NCBI RefSeq assembly: GCF_010093595.1
Contig: NW_022985443.1
Location: 1 to 64,000, forward strand
Direction: 5' to 3'
DNA length: 64,000 bases
Source of the DNA: Mytilinidion resinicola
Taxonomy: Eukaryota > Ascomycota > Dothideomycetes > Mytilinidiales > Mytilinidiaceae
Position numbers and translations under genes: made by a program
In this document: piece by piece, positions 40,924 to 52,727 of the stretch
How the letters are laid out: each line of letters starts with the position of its first letter
Numbering within the stretch: position 1 is the stretch's first letter
The notes under the pieces: generated by a model
Databases searched by the model: none
Seen by the model: only the letters and a program-made list of their open reading frames with translations
Told to the model about the DNA's origin: nothing

Positions 40924-43900
40924 TTATGCCCCACTCTCAAGCAGCCCCATCTTTCCAGCAACAAGCATCGCCAACTTCTTAATCGTCAACGTCGGGGCCA
41001 GCAAATTGTGGAACGAAATCTCCAGCACAAACTGCTTGAACAACCAGTTACGCAGCTCAGCCCCAATCATACTATCGATTCCAGCGTCCGCAATCGAAGT
41101 GGTATCGTAGTCGAAGTTCTCCGTCGGGACCATCAAGATGCTTGAGAGCTTCTTCGTGATGTACTCGCCCAGCACTTCGATAACATTGGCACCGTTGGCT
41201 TTAGCCTCCTTGACGACGCTCTTGATATCTCCACCCGAGCCGCTCGACTTCGCACCCGCACCGGCCTCGTCGATAGCGATGAGGAGGTTGGAAAAGCGGG
41301 CATCGTTGTACCAGAACGCATCCGGACTTTCTGCACTCAGATTCGCGGCAGCAGCAAGAAAACTCGGCTCTAGACCCAGAATTATCTGCGCATCGTTCAC
41401 ATCCTGCTTCCCAGGAACCGGTTTCGGGCGCATCATAGCCGTCTCAAAGCCCTTCAGCATCTCCTGCTCGTCGATGCCGTACATCCCCTGCCGAGATAGA
41501 CTGAGCTCGATCTCTTGGTGCTGCGCGACGTAGCCGACGTCTAGGATCATGGGTAGAATTAGAGAGACGGCTGGGAGGCCTTGCTGGTTGCGATGCCAGG
41601 CGAGACCGTCGAGGAAACCGTTGCCGGCGCAGTAGTTGCTTTGGCCTGGCGTGCCTAGGGTGGCAGAAATAGAGCTAGTCATGACGAAGAAGTCGAGGGT
41701 GTGGCCTGCGAGGGCGTCGTGGAGGCACTGTGCTGCGCTGACTTTGGGGGTGATGGAGGTGAGCCATTTGTCGTAGGTCATTGTTTCCAAGATTGAGTCC
41801 TATGCAATGTTAGCATCATCTAGCCAGCACAGCTATGGCGTCGACGAGAGACATACTTGTAAAACCATAGCAGCATGCACTACGCCTCTGACGGGATGCT
41901 CAGCTGAGATAGACGAAAGGGCTCTCGCAACACCTGCGGGACTCGAAGCATCGGCACGGAACACCTCAACATGGGCGCCTCGCTTCTCAATCGACGACAC
42001 AAGTTCCGCTGCTTCCGGCTTATCTGCGCCGGAGCGAGACAAGAAGGCGAATCTCTTAGCTCCTCGCTCCAACATCCATGAGGTCAGGCTTCGTCCTAGA
42101 CCACCGAGACAGCCGACCAGAAGATAAGTGGCATGAGGGTTGAATCGGAGTTCGTCAGAGGGCGGTTGAAACTGCGGAAAGGTCAGCAGGCTGGATGCTA
42201 TTGTGAAGTAGTGTCCCACCTTGATAGAACTTTGCCCGTAGTTGTACTTAGCGATCACACTCTCGGAGCCCTTCGCAGACTTTACAGTCCGCAGGATCTG
42301 TTCGAATAAGCCAATGTCGATGATCTCCTTCTTCTCCGTCAATAGAGCCCCCTGTCCGTTTAGCAGGCCCAATGTGCGGCTCAGCAGACAGCCAAGACCG
42401 CGCTGGTCTCGCTTGTAAAGAGCCTCAACACCGACGGACAGGAAAGCGGCGCCTCGTGTGTATGGAAGGACATCTGGTGGTTGGTCAAGTGTGGCGTCGA
42501 TGAGAACGAATCGACTCGATGGTTTTGACGACCTCCATGCTTCCTGTGTTAGAAGGGAGAAGTCGTGCGCGACCACAACATCGGAGACAAGGTAACCGTC
42601 CGAATTGAGGTTGGTGCCTAGCTCCGAAGCGTGTGAGACGAGTATGATGTTTTCCAGGCTGAGTCCATGTCCCGACGCATACTCATCCTTCTCCGCTTCG
42701 CTTTCGACCACCACGTTGAGTCTAAGCCCAAGGATCTTGCTGAGCTTGGCCGCCGCCTTGACAAAGTCCCGAGGAGCGGGTAGCAGAAGAACTTGCTCGC
42801 TGTGATCGACTTTCGCTGTCACAATCAATGCGTTGACGACTTTGCATAAGCTCGGAAGGGTGGCCGCAAGATCCTCACTGTTGAAATGCTCGAAAGTATT
42901 GCAAAGATACTTTGGAACGGTTAATTTGGTCGAGAAGGCGCTGGGAGCGTAAGTAACGCATTTGCGACCGACCATTGATGAATCGAGACTAGGTGCAACG
43001 CGGAGAACTCTTCCTGTGACGACCTTCGGCGACTCAGAGCTGAATTGCTGAAGATTTTTGCTTTCGAGCTCAACTGATTCTACTAGGATCTCTAGCTCGT
43101 CTTTGCAGAGGTCCGACTGCTTGTCTTCCGAGTGGAAGACTAGTTCTCCGTTGGTAATCTTGCCATGGAGCGCCTGATCTCCAGCGAGAATGGTTTCCTG
43201 AACTGACTTAACGTTTGTGAATGCATTGTTCAAAGCCTCATTAGGATGAAGTCGGCAAGTCTGGATAGTACCGTCGTGCAGCCAGAACTCGGTATGTTTG
43301 CCGCTGTCTTTGGTAGCAACTCTCGCCAGCGTGACGGTCGATGCCTGAAGGACGTTCAGGTCTTCCGTAGTATCGAAATCGAGCAGCCCAATCTTGGCCA
43401 TTGCCATCTCTGACCTGATAGCACGTAGAAAGCCCGCTACCATGGCACCTTGCGGGCATTTGCCCTCATTCACGCCGCTAGTGAGCCAGAGGATAGGGAC
43501 ATTGGCGGACAAAACTGATTTCAAGATCTGGAACGTGTCGGCAGTCAAAGAGGAAAGAAGAGAGCCGTAGATATCGCAGATGACAAGTTTCCCTTCTATT
43601 TCTTCGCCCAAAGTACTAAGATCTTTGGTGGGAAGACCACCGGTGATCTTTTCCATCTTCTCGTCTAACGTGTGATTGTAGACCAATGTCGCATTGGCCC
43701 AAACCGCGGCGAAGTCGATTTCGGGTTGTATCTCTGGAGCAGGTTCAGGTGTCCAACTCTTGCTCATATAGGGTTGCCGCTTCTTTGGAGTTAGAGACTC
43801 TTGTGGCAGAGCCGCAGCATATTCAACGCAGCGCAGTGACTTGATATCTAGCACAGTTTTCCCAGATGGAGTCGCAAGCCTGGTGTGAGTATTAAAATAA

Positions 43901-46900
43901 CGGCCATCCAGCTCGTCGGTATAGGCAAGTGCCTGGCCTATCGAGTCGGCCTCTTCCTCTGGCAGCCATAATGAGACTTCTTCGATATTGATGGGAACGA
44001 CACCCCACGGCATCGTCTTGTGCTGACCAGCTTGGATGGAAATGATGATAAGGTGAAGGCAGGCGTCGATTGTTGAAGGGTGCAGGATGTACCTGGACTC
44101 TCCCTTCATCAATCCGCTCTGCTTCTTGACCTGGACATCGGCGGCGGCTTCATGGAGGGTGCCATTCGTCTTGATATCCTCGAGGCCCTGAAAGCTGGGC
44201 CCGTACTCGAAGCCGACGCGGTGGAAAGCCTCATACCATGTCTTGCCGGTGACTCTTTGGGTCAGAGCTGGAAGAGAAATGTCACGGAAGCTGCCGACTG
44301 GGGGCTGAGCGCGGAAGTTGGCTGCAATTCTGCCTTCGCAATGTACGTTCCAAGTGCCCTCGACGATTGATTCCACGGTAAACGAGTACCAGGATGAGCC
44401 TTCGGACGCGTCAGATGTTGTCAATTGCTCGAGACGAAGCTGAATTTCGATCCCGTCGTCCGTGTCTGGCACAACGAGGGCGACCTTAATTGCCACGTCG
44501 CGTAAGGTGACGCTAGAGACGTCCAGACCGTTGGTCTCGCAGGTCTGCCGCAGGCCCTCGATTGCAAGAGATAGATGTCCCGCCGCAGGGAAGAGAGTCT
44601 CTCTGCCGAGAGAATGGTCCTTCAGCCAAGGGATGTCCCGGTGTCGTAGAACATTACGCCAAACTACAGAGTGGTCGGAAAGCCCTAGGACCCGGCGGCC
44701 AAGTATATCGTGGCGATTGTACTTCATGAAGCGCTGCTCTTGACTAGCCCGGGACTCAGCGAAAAATCGTCTCTCATAGTTCCATTGGTAGTGGGGAAGA
44801 TCGACTAAAAGAGAGGGACTCTGGGATCGTTTCAAGGAACTCGTGTTGCTGAAGTCATCGATCTCGTTAACTCGCTCGAGGTCCACCGGGTAGTTGCGCA
44901 GGAAGAGTTCACCAGCGACCTTCAGAAGCTGGGAACTACTATCTTCCCCGCGAACAAAGCTGGGAATATACGAGAAATCCTTGAAATCCCTTGCCTTACA
45001 AATCTGCTTGAATGGCCCGGCCAGTGCTGAATGAGGACCGACTTCAACGATGCATTTCACGTCCGCCAGGTCGGGCGTGCTACCCATCTCCGTTACGGCA
45101 GAGTCGAAACGAACTCGATTTCGTAGATTGTCGCTCCAGTAGTTAGCAGACAATCCTCCCTGTATTTCCTTGCCCGTGACGGAAGAAATCATCCTCGTAA
45201 GATGGCGTCGCCAGCTGAACTCGTCCGGGTCCATGGTTTGCAATGCTTTGAACAGCGAAGCGTTGTAGAAGGGCGCTACAGCCTCCATCTGCGGGGAATG
45301 ATAGGCCTTTCCAGTCCGCAATTCACGCGCAAAGACGCCTTTCTCGTCAAGACGGCTTCTGATTTCCTGGATTGACTCTGAAGTACCACTCAAAGTGACG
45401 CTGCTTGGGGAATTCTCACAGGCAATAACAGTGTCCGGTGAGCTTGAAAGATACTCCGTGGCCTCTTCCGCGCCGAGCCCGACGGCAAGCATAGTCCCAG
45501 TGGGGGCATGACGCTTGACAGTATAACCGCGGTAGAAGGCAGCGACGACTGCTTCGGGGGCTGAAATGAGACCAGCAGAGTAGGCAGCACCAATCTCGCC
45601 GCTGGAGTGTCCGAAGGAAACCACGGGCTCGATGCCCCAGCTGGCAAGGATATCAACGAGGGCAATCTGAATGGCGGTGCAAATTGGCTGGGTGATTTCG
45701 GCATCATTTATGTTGATACCGTGCATTTCTGGCGCTATCAAAGCGTCGGTGAGTGTCCAAGCCGGGGGCGATGGGATGTTTCTCAGCACTTGATCGAGAT
45801 CTTTGATGGTGCTGGCGAAAGACGGGAACGTTTGCATCGCTTCAAGACCCATCTTAGCCCACTGGGCACCTTGTCCTGTAAACATGAACCCGACTTGAGG
45901 GGGCTTGCTGGTAGCCGAGCCAAATCTGAATGATGGCACAGCGAAGTCGGTGCTGAGAGTCGCATCCTTCATGATCAAGAAAGCCCGTTGAGGAAATCGA
46001 GTCCGTCGAAGGTTGAGGGTGTATGCGAGGTCTGCTGCGTAGTAGTTGCCAGCCACCGTACCATGGGCTTCGATGTTTCGAGACAATGTAGCCTTGTCAT
46101 GTGCCGACATCGTCAGTAGCAATGGGCGCGATGTAGAGTGATCGTAGGCGGCCTCGGCCATAGTCTTGCCGTGTGAGTACCACGGATAGAGGTTCTCAAC
46201 GCCCTCTACGATGACATGACCATTGGTACCCCCGTAGCCGAAACTGTTCACAGAAGCACGTCTCACAGCAGAGTTGGTTGGCCATGGCTTCGTTTCGTGG
46301 TGGACCTTGATGTTCCAGCCTTTTTCATCAACTTTTGAATTGTCAGAATGAGACCTTTTCCGCAGACTGGGAGAGGAACCATACTTTCAGGGTTGAGACT
46401 CTTGAAGCCAGCAACACCTGGAATCACTCCAGCCTCAGTGACTAATGCGGCCTTCATCACGGCGAAAATACCGCTGGCAGCCTCGCTGTGGCCAATGTTT
46501 GCCTTAATCTGTCCCATATCGCAACTTTAGTTTCCGGACATGTGAGTAGAAGGAGACGACATACCGCTCCGATAGCCAATGGGGCATCTTTGCTTCGTGT
46601 GTCGTTCATAGCATTAGCAACAGCTCGGACCTCGATAGGATCACCCACTGGCGTGCCAGTGCCATGAAGTTCAAAGTAGAGAGTTTTAGCAGGATCCAAT
46701 CCCGCTCTCTCGTATGCAGCTCGAATAACTCGCTCTTGGCCCTTGACGCTGGGATGCGTTATGCCCATGCTTGGGACTTTACCATTTCTGTGAAAGGATG
46801 TCAGCAGTACATCGCAGCCCCGTATTCGGGCACCCGGGGTTGTAAACGAAGACTCACGTGTTGACCGCAGAGGAGCGAATTACGCCACGGACTGGATCGC

Positions 46901-47825
46901 CATCACGGATAGCATCAGATAGGCGTTTGAGATACAATGCTCCAGCACCTTCAGCACGGCCATAGCCATCGGCACTTGCATCGAACGTGTGGCACGTGGA
47001 GGTGGGTGAAAGAATACCAAGCTTTGCAGTGTTCATGTGCTGGTCAACTGTGATGATTAGGTTGACCCCGGCAACGATAGCGCCGTTACAATCCCTTGTT
47101 CGCAGTGCGTGACAGGCATTGTGGGTTGCGTACACAGACGAAGAGCATGCCGTGTTGATCGTGAAGCTTATTTTTACGAATCAGTTGGCTGCACAAAGGG
47201 ACAATGAGATCAGCTTACCTAGGACCATTGAGGTTAAAGGCATTACCAACTCGGTTACTAATAATGCCTGGGTCCACACCAGTTGCAGCATAGTTGTGCC
47301 GAAAGTCGGTGTCGCGGATCGACATTTGCTGGTAGTCGCTAGTGAAGCTACCAACGAAGACAGCTGTGTTGGTGCCTGCAACGCTATCCAGTGGAGCCCC
47401 AGCAGATTCGAAACATTCGTAAACGACCTCAAGGATCTTCCGCTGCTGAGGATCGAGCCACATAGCCTCAATAGGCGTCATATTGAAGAAAGTGGGATCG
47501 AAATTTTCCACCTCGCCGTCAAGGAAGTAGCCGCCAAGGACGTTGAAGCTACCTGGACGCTCAAGATCCTCGTGATAGTGTGCGTCGATATTGAAGCGAC
47601 TCGCCGGAACCTTTGGGGTTTGAACGGACTTCTTATTCTCTAGCACATCCCACAGGGAAGATGCTGAACGGACACCTCCAGGGAGATGGCAGGCTAGAAA
47701 AGTCAGTTTCGAAAGCTGATATACCTCGTACAGGCTGTCATCTGAAGGAACTGACCCATGCCGACAATGGCGATTGGCTCGAGGATAGAATCCTCGACGT
47801 CGAACTTGGACTCCATTCGAGGCAT
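40924..47825 (-). CDS. highly reducing type I polyketide synthase (KS-AT-DH-psiER-KR-ACP)
   Basis: Seven exons on the minus strand: 47825-47756, 47693-47219, 47166-46858, 46787-46565, 46508-46385, 46319-41857 and 41799-40924. All phases close, giving 2179 residues. KS has C189 in NTACSSS, H326 in HGTGT and H366 in NIGHSE. AT has S639 in GHSSGE. DH has H969 in HSLGRETLFP and D1152 in DACLH. KR has LVGCLGGLG at about 1801 and S1931/Y1944/N1948. ACP has S2131 in AGIDSM. There is no C-methyltransferase. The segment at about 1480-1690 is ER-like in position but lacks the GGVGxAA nucleotide loop, so enoyl reduction must be absent or act in trans. There is no release domain. The expected product is a non-methylated, partly unsaturated chain made from malonyl-CoA. 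It starts at the ATG giving MPRMESKF. The D usual before TACSSS is N here. Confidence 0.93.
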
Positions 47826-48558
47826 CTTGGCAATGATATCTATTGCAGAATAGCAATGAAGAAAGAAGACGCAAAGAGAGCCTATGTGACAAGTATCATG
47901 GGGAGAAGGAGAAAGATCTTGATGTTGAAAGTGAAGATGCAGAAATCGTTCAGCGTGGCCTTTTTTATTGCGCGGTGGAACTCTTTTATCATGTGTTATT
48001 AGCATCTCCACTAATGTGATGGCCGGCAAATGAGTTCCAGTTACGTAGTCGAGATAACGCGCCCTTCTGCTCATGCATGATCCTTTGGAAGGCTCTCAAG
48101 GGCCCTGCAGAGCTTCCAGCCGCTTCCGAGTCCCAATCAACCAGTCGGAGCTCATAGAAGGAGCATAAGTCAAAGTGTGACTCCATTCGGCGTAATTCAG
48201 AGCTGATAGAGAGGCTAGAGTTTGTCTCGGAGTTCAGATATCCATGTCATCGGTTCGGATATGAACCGTACGAGAGATGCAGGTCGTTCGCCATCAAGAT
48301 ATCATTGAAGATGCATTAGCGGATTTAGGATTTTCCTATATGGGCTAGTGTCATGTTCTTGAAGGTGGTGTGGCGACAGCTTGAGATGGATCGTCACGCA
48401 ATCGTTGCGTGGGGTGAATTTCGCGTCGACCTCGAAGGGGCTCGCTTCAGGAACGCATCGAGGCTTTCAGAAGTCGACAGAAACTGCTATCTTAGCCGGT
48501 ATAATACCTCTATCTTCCAAGTTGTCGCGCTCTCAATCTTCCTGCAAATTCGTTCATC
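47826..48558. promoter_or_regulatory. divergent promoter region, PKS / orphan membrane protein
   Basis: This 0.73-kb region is shared by the PKS (-) and the membrane protein gene (+), which favours joint control. It contains one perfect CGG-type palindrome (listed separately). No ORF of note is present. Confidence 0.55.
48251..48268. promoter_or_regulatory. CGG-N12-CCG palindrome, candidate Zn2Cys6 binding site
   Basis: CGGTTC and GAACCG form a perfect 6-bp inverted repeat around GGATAT. Zn2Cys6 dimers usually bind inverted CGG triplets at a fixed spacing. The site lies 426 bp from the PKS start and 291 bp from the membrane protein start. It is a natural candidate for the regulator at 58,966, but that link is only inference. 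Confidence 0.5.
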
Positions 48559-49722
48559 ATGAAATTTTTCACACAGTCTGCTTATTTCATTACACTTGGT
48601 GCGCTCGCAGTCGTCCTGCTCTGGGGCGTTAGTCTCTGGAATGGTACCGTCCTCGAATTAATTCGCGTGACATGGTATGGGAAATTACACGATGGCACGC
48701 CGTTCAAGACGAGCTACACTGGAATCGTACTTTTCGACTTCCCATTGTCGCTTCTCGTTGCATTCTTCTTGTACGGCACAAACGGATCAGACCCTGGATA
48801 CCAACTTTTTTTGATCGATGCGTATTCCACTCTGCAGTCTGCATTTGTATGGCTATATGTTGAAGCAAGTCGCGGAGGAAAAAAACCAACCGCAGTAGAG
48901 TAGTAAGTCGGAGCTAAGGACTAGTCGTTCGGACATCAATACTGACATGGAAACAGTCCAATATTCTGGGGAGCCGCCTGGCAAGCATTCGGAGCGGCAA
49001 TCTCTCTCCCGTTTTACTACTTCAATCACCTAAAATGGGTGCATGCGCAACCTCGGGGACTGAGCACGGTCGATCTGCCATCCGCACGAGCAATTCCAAT
49101 CAGCTTTCTACTTGGCGCTTTTCTTCCTATGGCCATCGGCATGCTGCCTACCTGGGTCGATCGCTCTCATTGTCTGCATCAGAATATCCTGGCAGCGTGG
49201 CAGCTAGATCCGGTATGGGTCTCCACAATTCAGGTTGCAGGCGTATCCCTTTTCAAAATTACAGCTGCAAGCTCTCGGAATGTCGAAGATGATACGTTGC
49301 GCCATGTCCGGATATCGTATGTGCTGGCCGGGCTGTCATCTACGGCTGGCCATCTGTACGCTATCGGGAGAATGTTCTCAGATACAAATCCCTTGCTGAG
49401 TTTCTCAAGGGTGTATGTTCCTCGGCTGTTCGCTGGTCCCGAGGGGTCCACCGAAAAGCTTATGAATGGTCCATGGCTGTTCTTGCAATACGATCTCATC
49501 ATCATCGCCTTGTCGAGTTTGTCCTGGGCTTACGTCCTCATATTTAGCTTGATGGAAGAGGGCTTTGGACGCAAGGCGCTTCCATTGGTATTCTTGCTCG
49601 GCGGACTACTTTTGGGACCTGGAGGGACAGTTTCTGCGGCCCTCTTTTGGAGGGAGGGAGAGCTGCATCGAAGGAGAGCCCTGGAGAAGCCGGGCAAGAT
49701 CGGCGGGCGCAAAGCTACATAG
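48559..49722 (+). CDS. orphan polytopic membrane protein, possible membrane-bound cyclase
   Basis: Two exons, 48559-48902 and 48957-49722, join in frame (AVEY|PIFWG) and give 369 residues. The 54-bp intron has a TACTGAC branch site. Eight or nine hydrophobic helices are seen: 8-26, 50-70, 82-100, 116-140, and four or five more to the C-terminus. Conserved-looking polar spots are LIDAYSTLQSAFVWLYVEAS, W-G-A-A-W-Q and HQNILAAWQLDPVW. There is no DDxxD prenyltransferase motif. Size, helix number and clustering with monooxygenases recall the eight-helix terpene cyclases of fungal meroterpenoid pathways (MacJ/AscF type). I could not verify similarity, and no prenyltransferase is in the window. It shares a promoter region with the PKS. 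Confidence 0.7.
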
Positions 49723-50753
49723 ACACGGATAGACGGCATCTTCGCCGTCCGAATATAATGAACCTGATGGAAAATGATGGGAAAGTAGTAGGTGGATGGA
49801 TGGAGATTAGATTGAGAGATGGACGTTGGAATTAGAAGCAGCTAGCCTCTGAAAAACGTTTTCCCTTTTCCGAACTCCTCCGTCGTCTCCGCGCTGTGAA
49901 GCCTCTCCGATCTCTCAACAACACCAATCTTGATCAAGTCCAAAGAGCTGTCCACGAACTTCATATCGCATTAAAAGCGAAGCTGTACTATTTCGGGGTA
50001 CGTAAGCGGATTCTTTCAATTCACGTCCGTCATCTATAACAGGACGACGTATCGAAACAAAACCTCACTTCATTAGCGCTATGTCACTGATAAAGAATAC
50101 GACTCCACCGATGCTACAATGGCAAACTCCACTGATCAAGCACTTATGCCCACCTTTACACGGCATGGCCATGACCTATAGAATTCGACGCCTCAATCGC
50201 CGTACCCTGGCCCTGCCGTCAGCTTAGTCTATCCACCTTTCGAGGTTCTCTGTGAGTAGGCGAGGCCGCCCATTGCCAAGTGGAATGCATGAGATTTATG
50301 GCTGGTTACACCACTTAGCCCTGCTTCTACGTATAGCCTCCCATGCTTGCGCAACATGATGCCACGCTTATCATACCGCTACCGCGTCGTGCACTTCCGG
50401 CGCCACGGACCCTTGCAACATCGGACGAGCCGTCGTGTGCGTGGGCCACGTACGAGCTTCTCATTAATCGTAGAGCTACAAGGAGTCTATTCCACAATCT
50501 TTATCGTCGCATTGAGTAAATGAGCTAACAGATCTGCATGCAGGCTCTGCTCTCGACCGAAAGAATGGGACGAACGGACCGATACCACGACGTGTGGAGC
50601 TTGATGGAATGCGAGCGAAGGTTAACTCGGTCACAGCTGAAGATGAGGTTCCACACGCTCCCCGACTTTTCTTCGAAGGGTAGTTCTAATTTCCAACTCA
50701 TATCATCGTTCTTCGCTTCTATTTTTCAAGTCAGCGGGTTCTAGAACGTCCAA
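49723..50753. other. intergenic, no gene recognised
   Basis: Terminator of the membrane protein gene and promoter of the FMO gene. No ORF above 70 codons has any family look. No RNA gene was recognised. Confidence 0.4.
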
Positions 50754-52727
50754 ATGGAAACAAAAGATCAAGAGTACGATGTCATCATCATTGGGGCAGG
50801 TAAGTACCACGATCATCCTGGAGGTGCTACCAAGTGCTTGACTTTGAGGACTCATTTAACATTTCGAAGGCTGGTACGGTCTTGTGGCCGCCAGAACCTA
50901 TTTACGGCTCCGGCCAGAAGCCAAAGTTCTGGTGACAGATTCCGACAATACTGTTGGGGGAGTATGGAGCAGTGACAGGCTCTATCCAAACCTCGTAGCA
51001 CAGGTGAAATTGGGTCTTTTCAACTATACTGATACGCCAATGCCAAGTCACGGGAAGACGCAAAAGAACCTGGTGACTGGAAACATGATCCACGACTACC
51101 TGCAGAAGTATGCTGAAGACCATGATTTATTAAGGAGGGTCCGGTTCAACTCTCATGTCGAGCGAGCTGAGAGATACAACGGCGGATGGCGTCTCCACCT
51201 CCGGAATTCAAAGGATGTCTTGGATACAAAGAAGCTGATGGTGGCAACTGGCGTAACATCGATCCCAAGTTTGCCGAGTTTTGAGGCCGAAGATATCTCC
51301 ATCCCAATCCTGCACTCTCGAGACCTGGGATCCTCATCCGATAAGCTCCAAGATCCTCACGTCCAGCATGTCGTAGTCTTGGGGGCAGCAAAGTCAGCAT
51401 ACGACGCTGTGTACTTACTTCTCTCAATGGGCAAGAAAGTCACGTGGATAATTCGCCCCGACGGCGCCGGGCCGTTGGCCATTCTTCCCACGGAAGTCTT
51501 CGGCCTCTTCAACGTGATTGCAGTCGCATCTACCAGGCTGATGACTTTCCTCAGTCCTTCTATTTTCAACACGACTGGACCTGGGTATGGATTCTTCCAG
51601 AAGACGGTAATCGGACGGTGGTGCACGAGTAAGTTCTGGGACACTCTGACGTACCTCAGCAACCGACATGCCGGGTATTTCAAGGGCGACCATATCTCTG
51701 CGCTTTTACCTGAAATTGAAGAAAAAAGGTATGACACTTCCTCAGTCTCCCTTCCAAGTTGTTTGTGTTGACCAAGTCCAGCATTTTTTACGCAAACTCT
51801 GGGCTCGGTGTCGTCACTCTCCCAGATTACTGGTCCACCCTCCACGCCGGTGATCTCTCCGTAGTCCGTGACCACCTCACCAAAATCAAAGGCCATGACC
51901 TGATCCTGCGCTCCGGTACATCTATCAAAGCGGACACTGCCGTCATGTGCACAGGCTGGGGTGACCACTTTGCCATGTTCGACCCGGCCACGAAACTCGA
52001 GCTCGGTTTGCCTGCTTATAACATGGAGACCGAGGCAACTGATATATCGAAGGAGATGTTATGGAAGAAATGGGACGCCGAAGCCATGAAGTCGGTTGAC
52101 GCGAAGCTTCCGTTTTTGGCCAAGACTCCAGACCTGAAGAACCCTAAGGTCGTGTCGCATGGCGTACCGAAACGCTGGAGATTGTATCGCCGTGTCGTGC
52201 CGCTTGACTTGGCTATGAAGAGCGATCGGTCGCTTGCCATCTTGGGCCAGATCCATACGGTGCAGACCCCCTTGGTATCGGAGATGCAGTCGTTTTGGGC
52301 CATTCTGTATCTACTAGGAGTACGTCGAGGCCTCCTGTTTTAGAACCTACTAGACTAACGCCCCACAGGAACTCGATCTCCCGGATTACGATACCATGGC
52401 CAAAGAGGTGGCGGAGTGGAATGTTTGGACTGCGAAGCGATACCTGAGTCAGGGTCAGAAGCACCCGTATTCGCTTTACGACTTCCTTCCCGTAAGCTAC
52501 TCTGTCTTCGCCACTTTCCCCATGCACATAACGCTAATTTGCCATTCCTATAGTACGTAGATACTCTATGTAAAGACCTTGGCATAAACTCGCGACGCAA
52601 GGGGAGCTTTTATGGTGAGATCTTTTCTCCATATAAGCCGGAGGACTTCAATGGCTTCATTGATGAGTATCTAGAGAAGCAAGGCAAGGCGAAGCCGGCA
52701 GCTTTGAAGGCCAATGGGCTCCATTAA
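50754..52727 (+). CDS. flavin-containing monooxygenase (FMO-like)
   Basis: Five exons close in frame: 50754-50799, 50870-51728, 51782-52319, 52369-52491 and 52554-52727, giving 579 residues. The first intron splits the FAD motif, which reads DVIIIGAGWYGLVAART once joined. Further features are TVGGVWSSDRLYPNL, a conserved ATG (VATGV) and a second dinucleotide site VVVLGAAKSAYDAVYLL. In this second site the usual GxGxxG is G-A-A-K-S-A. CTGWGDHF closes the FAD domain. The family uses FAD and NADPH to oxygenate soft nucleophiles or carbon. Hydrophobic helices at about 235-275 may anchor it to a membrane. It differs clearly from the BVMO at 37,295, since it lacks the BVMO fingerprints. Same direction as the aldehyde dehydrogenase downstream. 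Confidence 0.88.
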
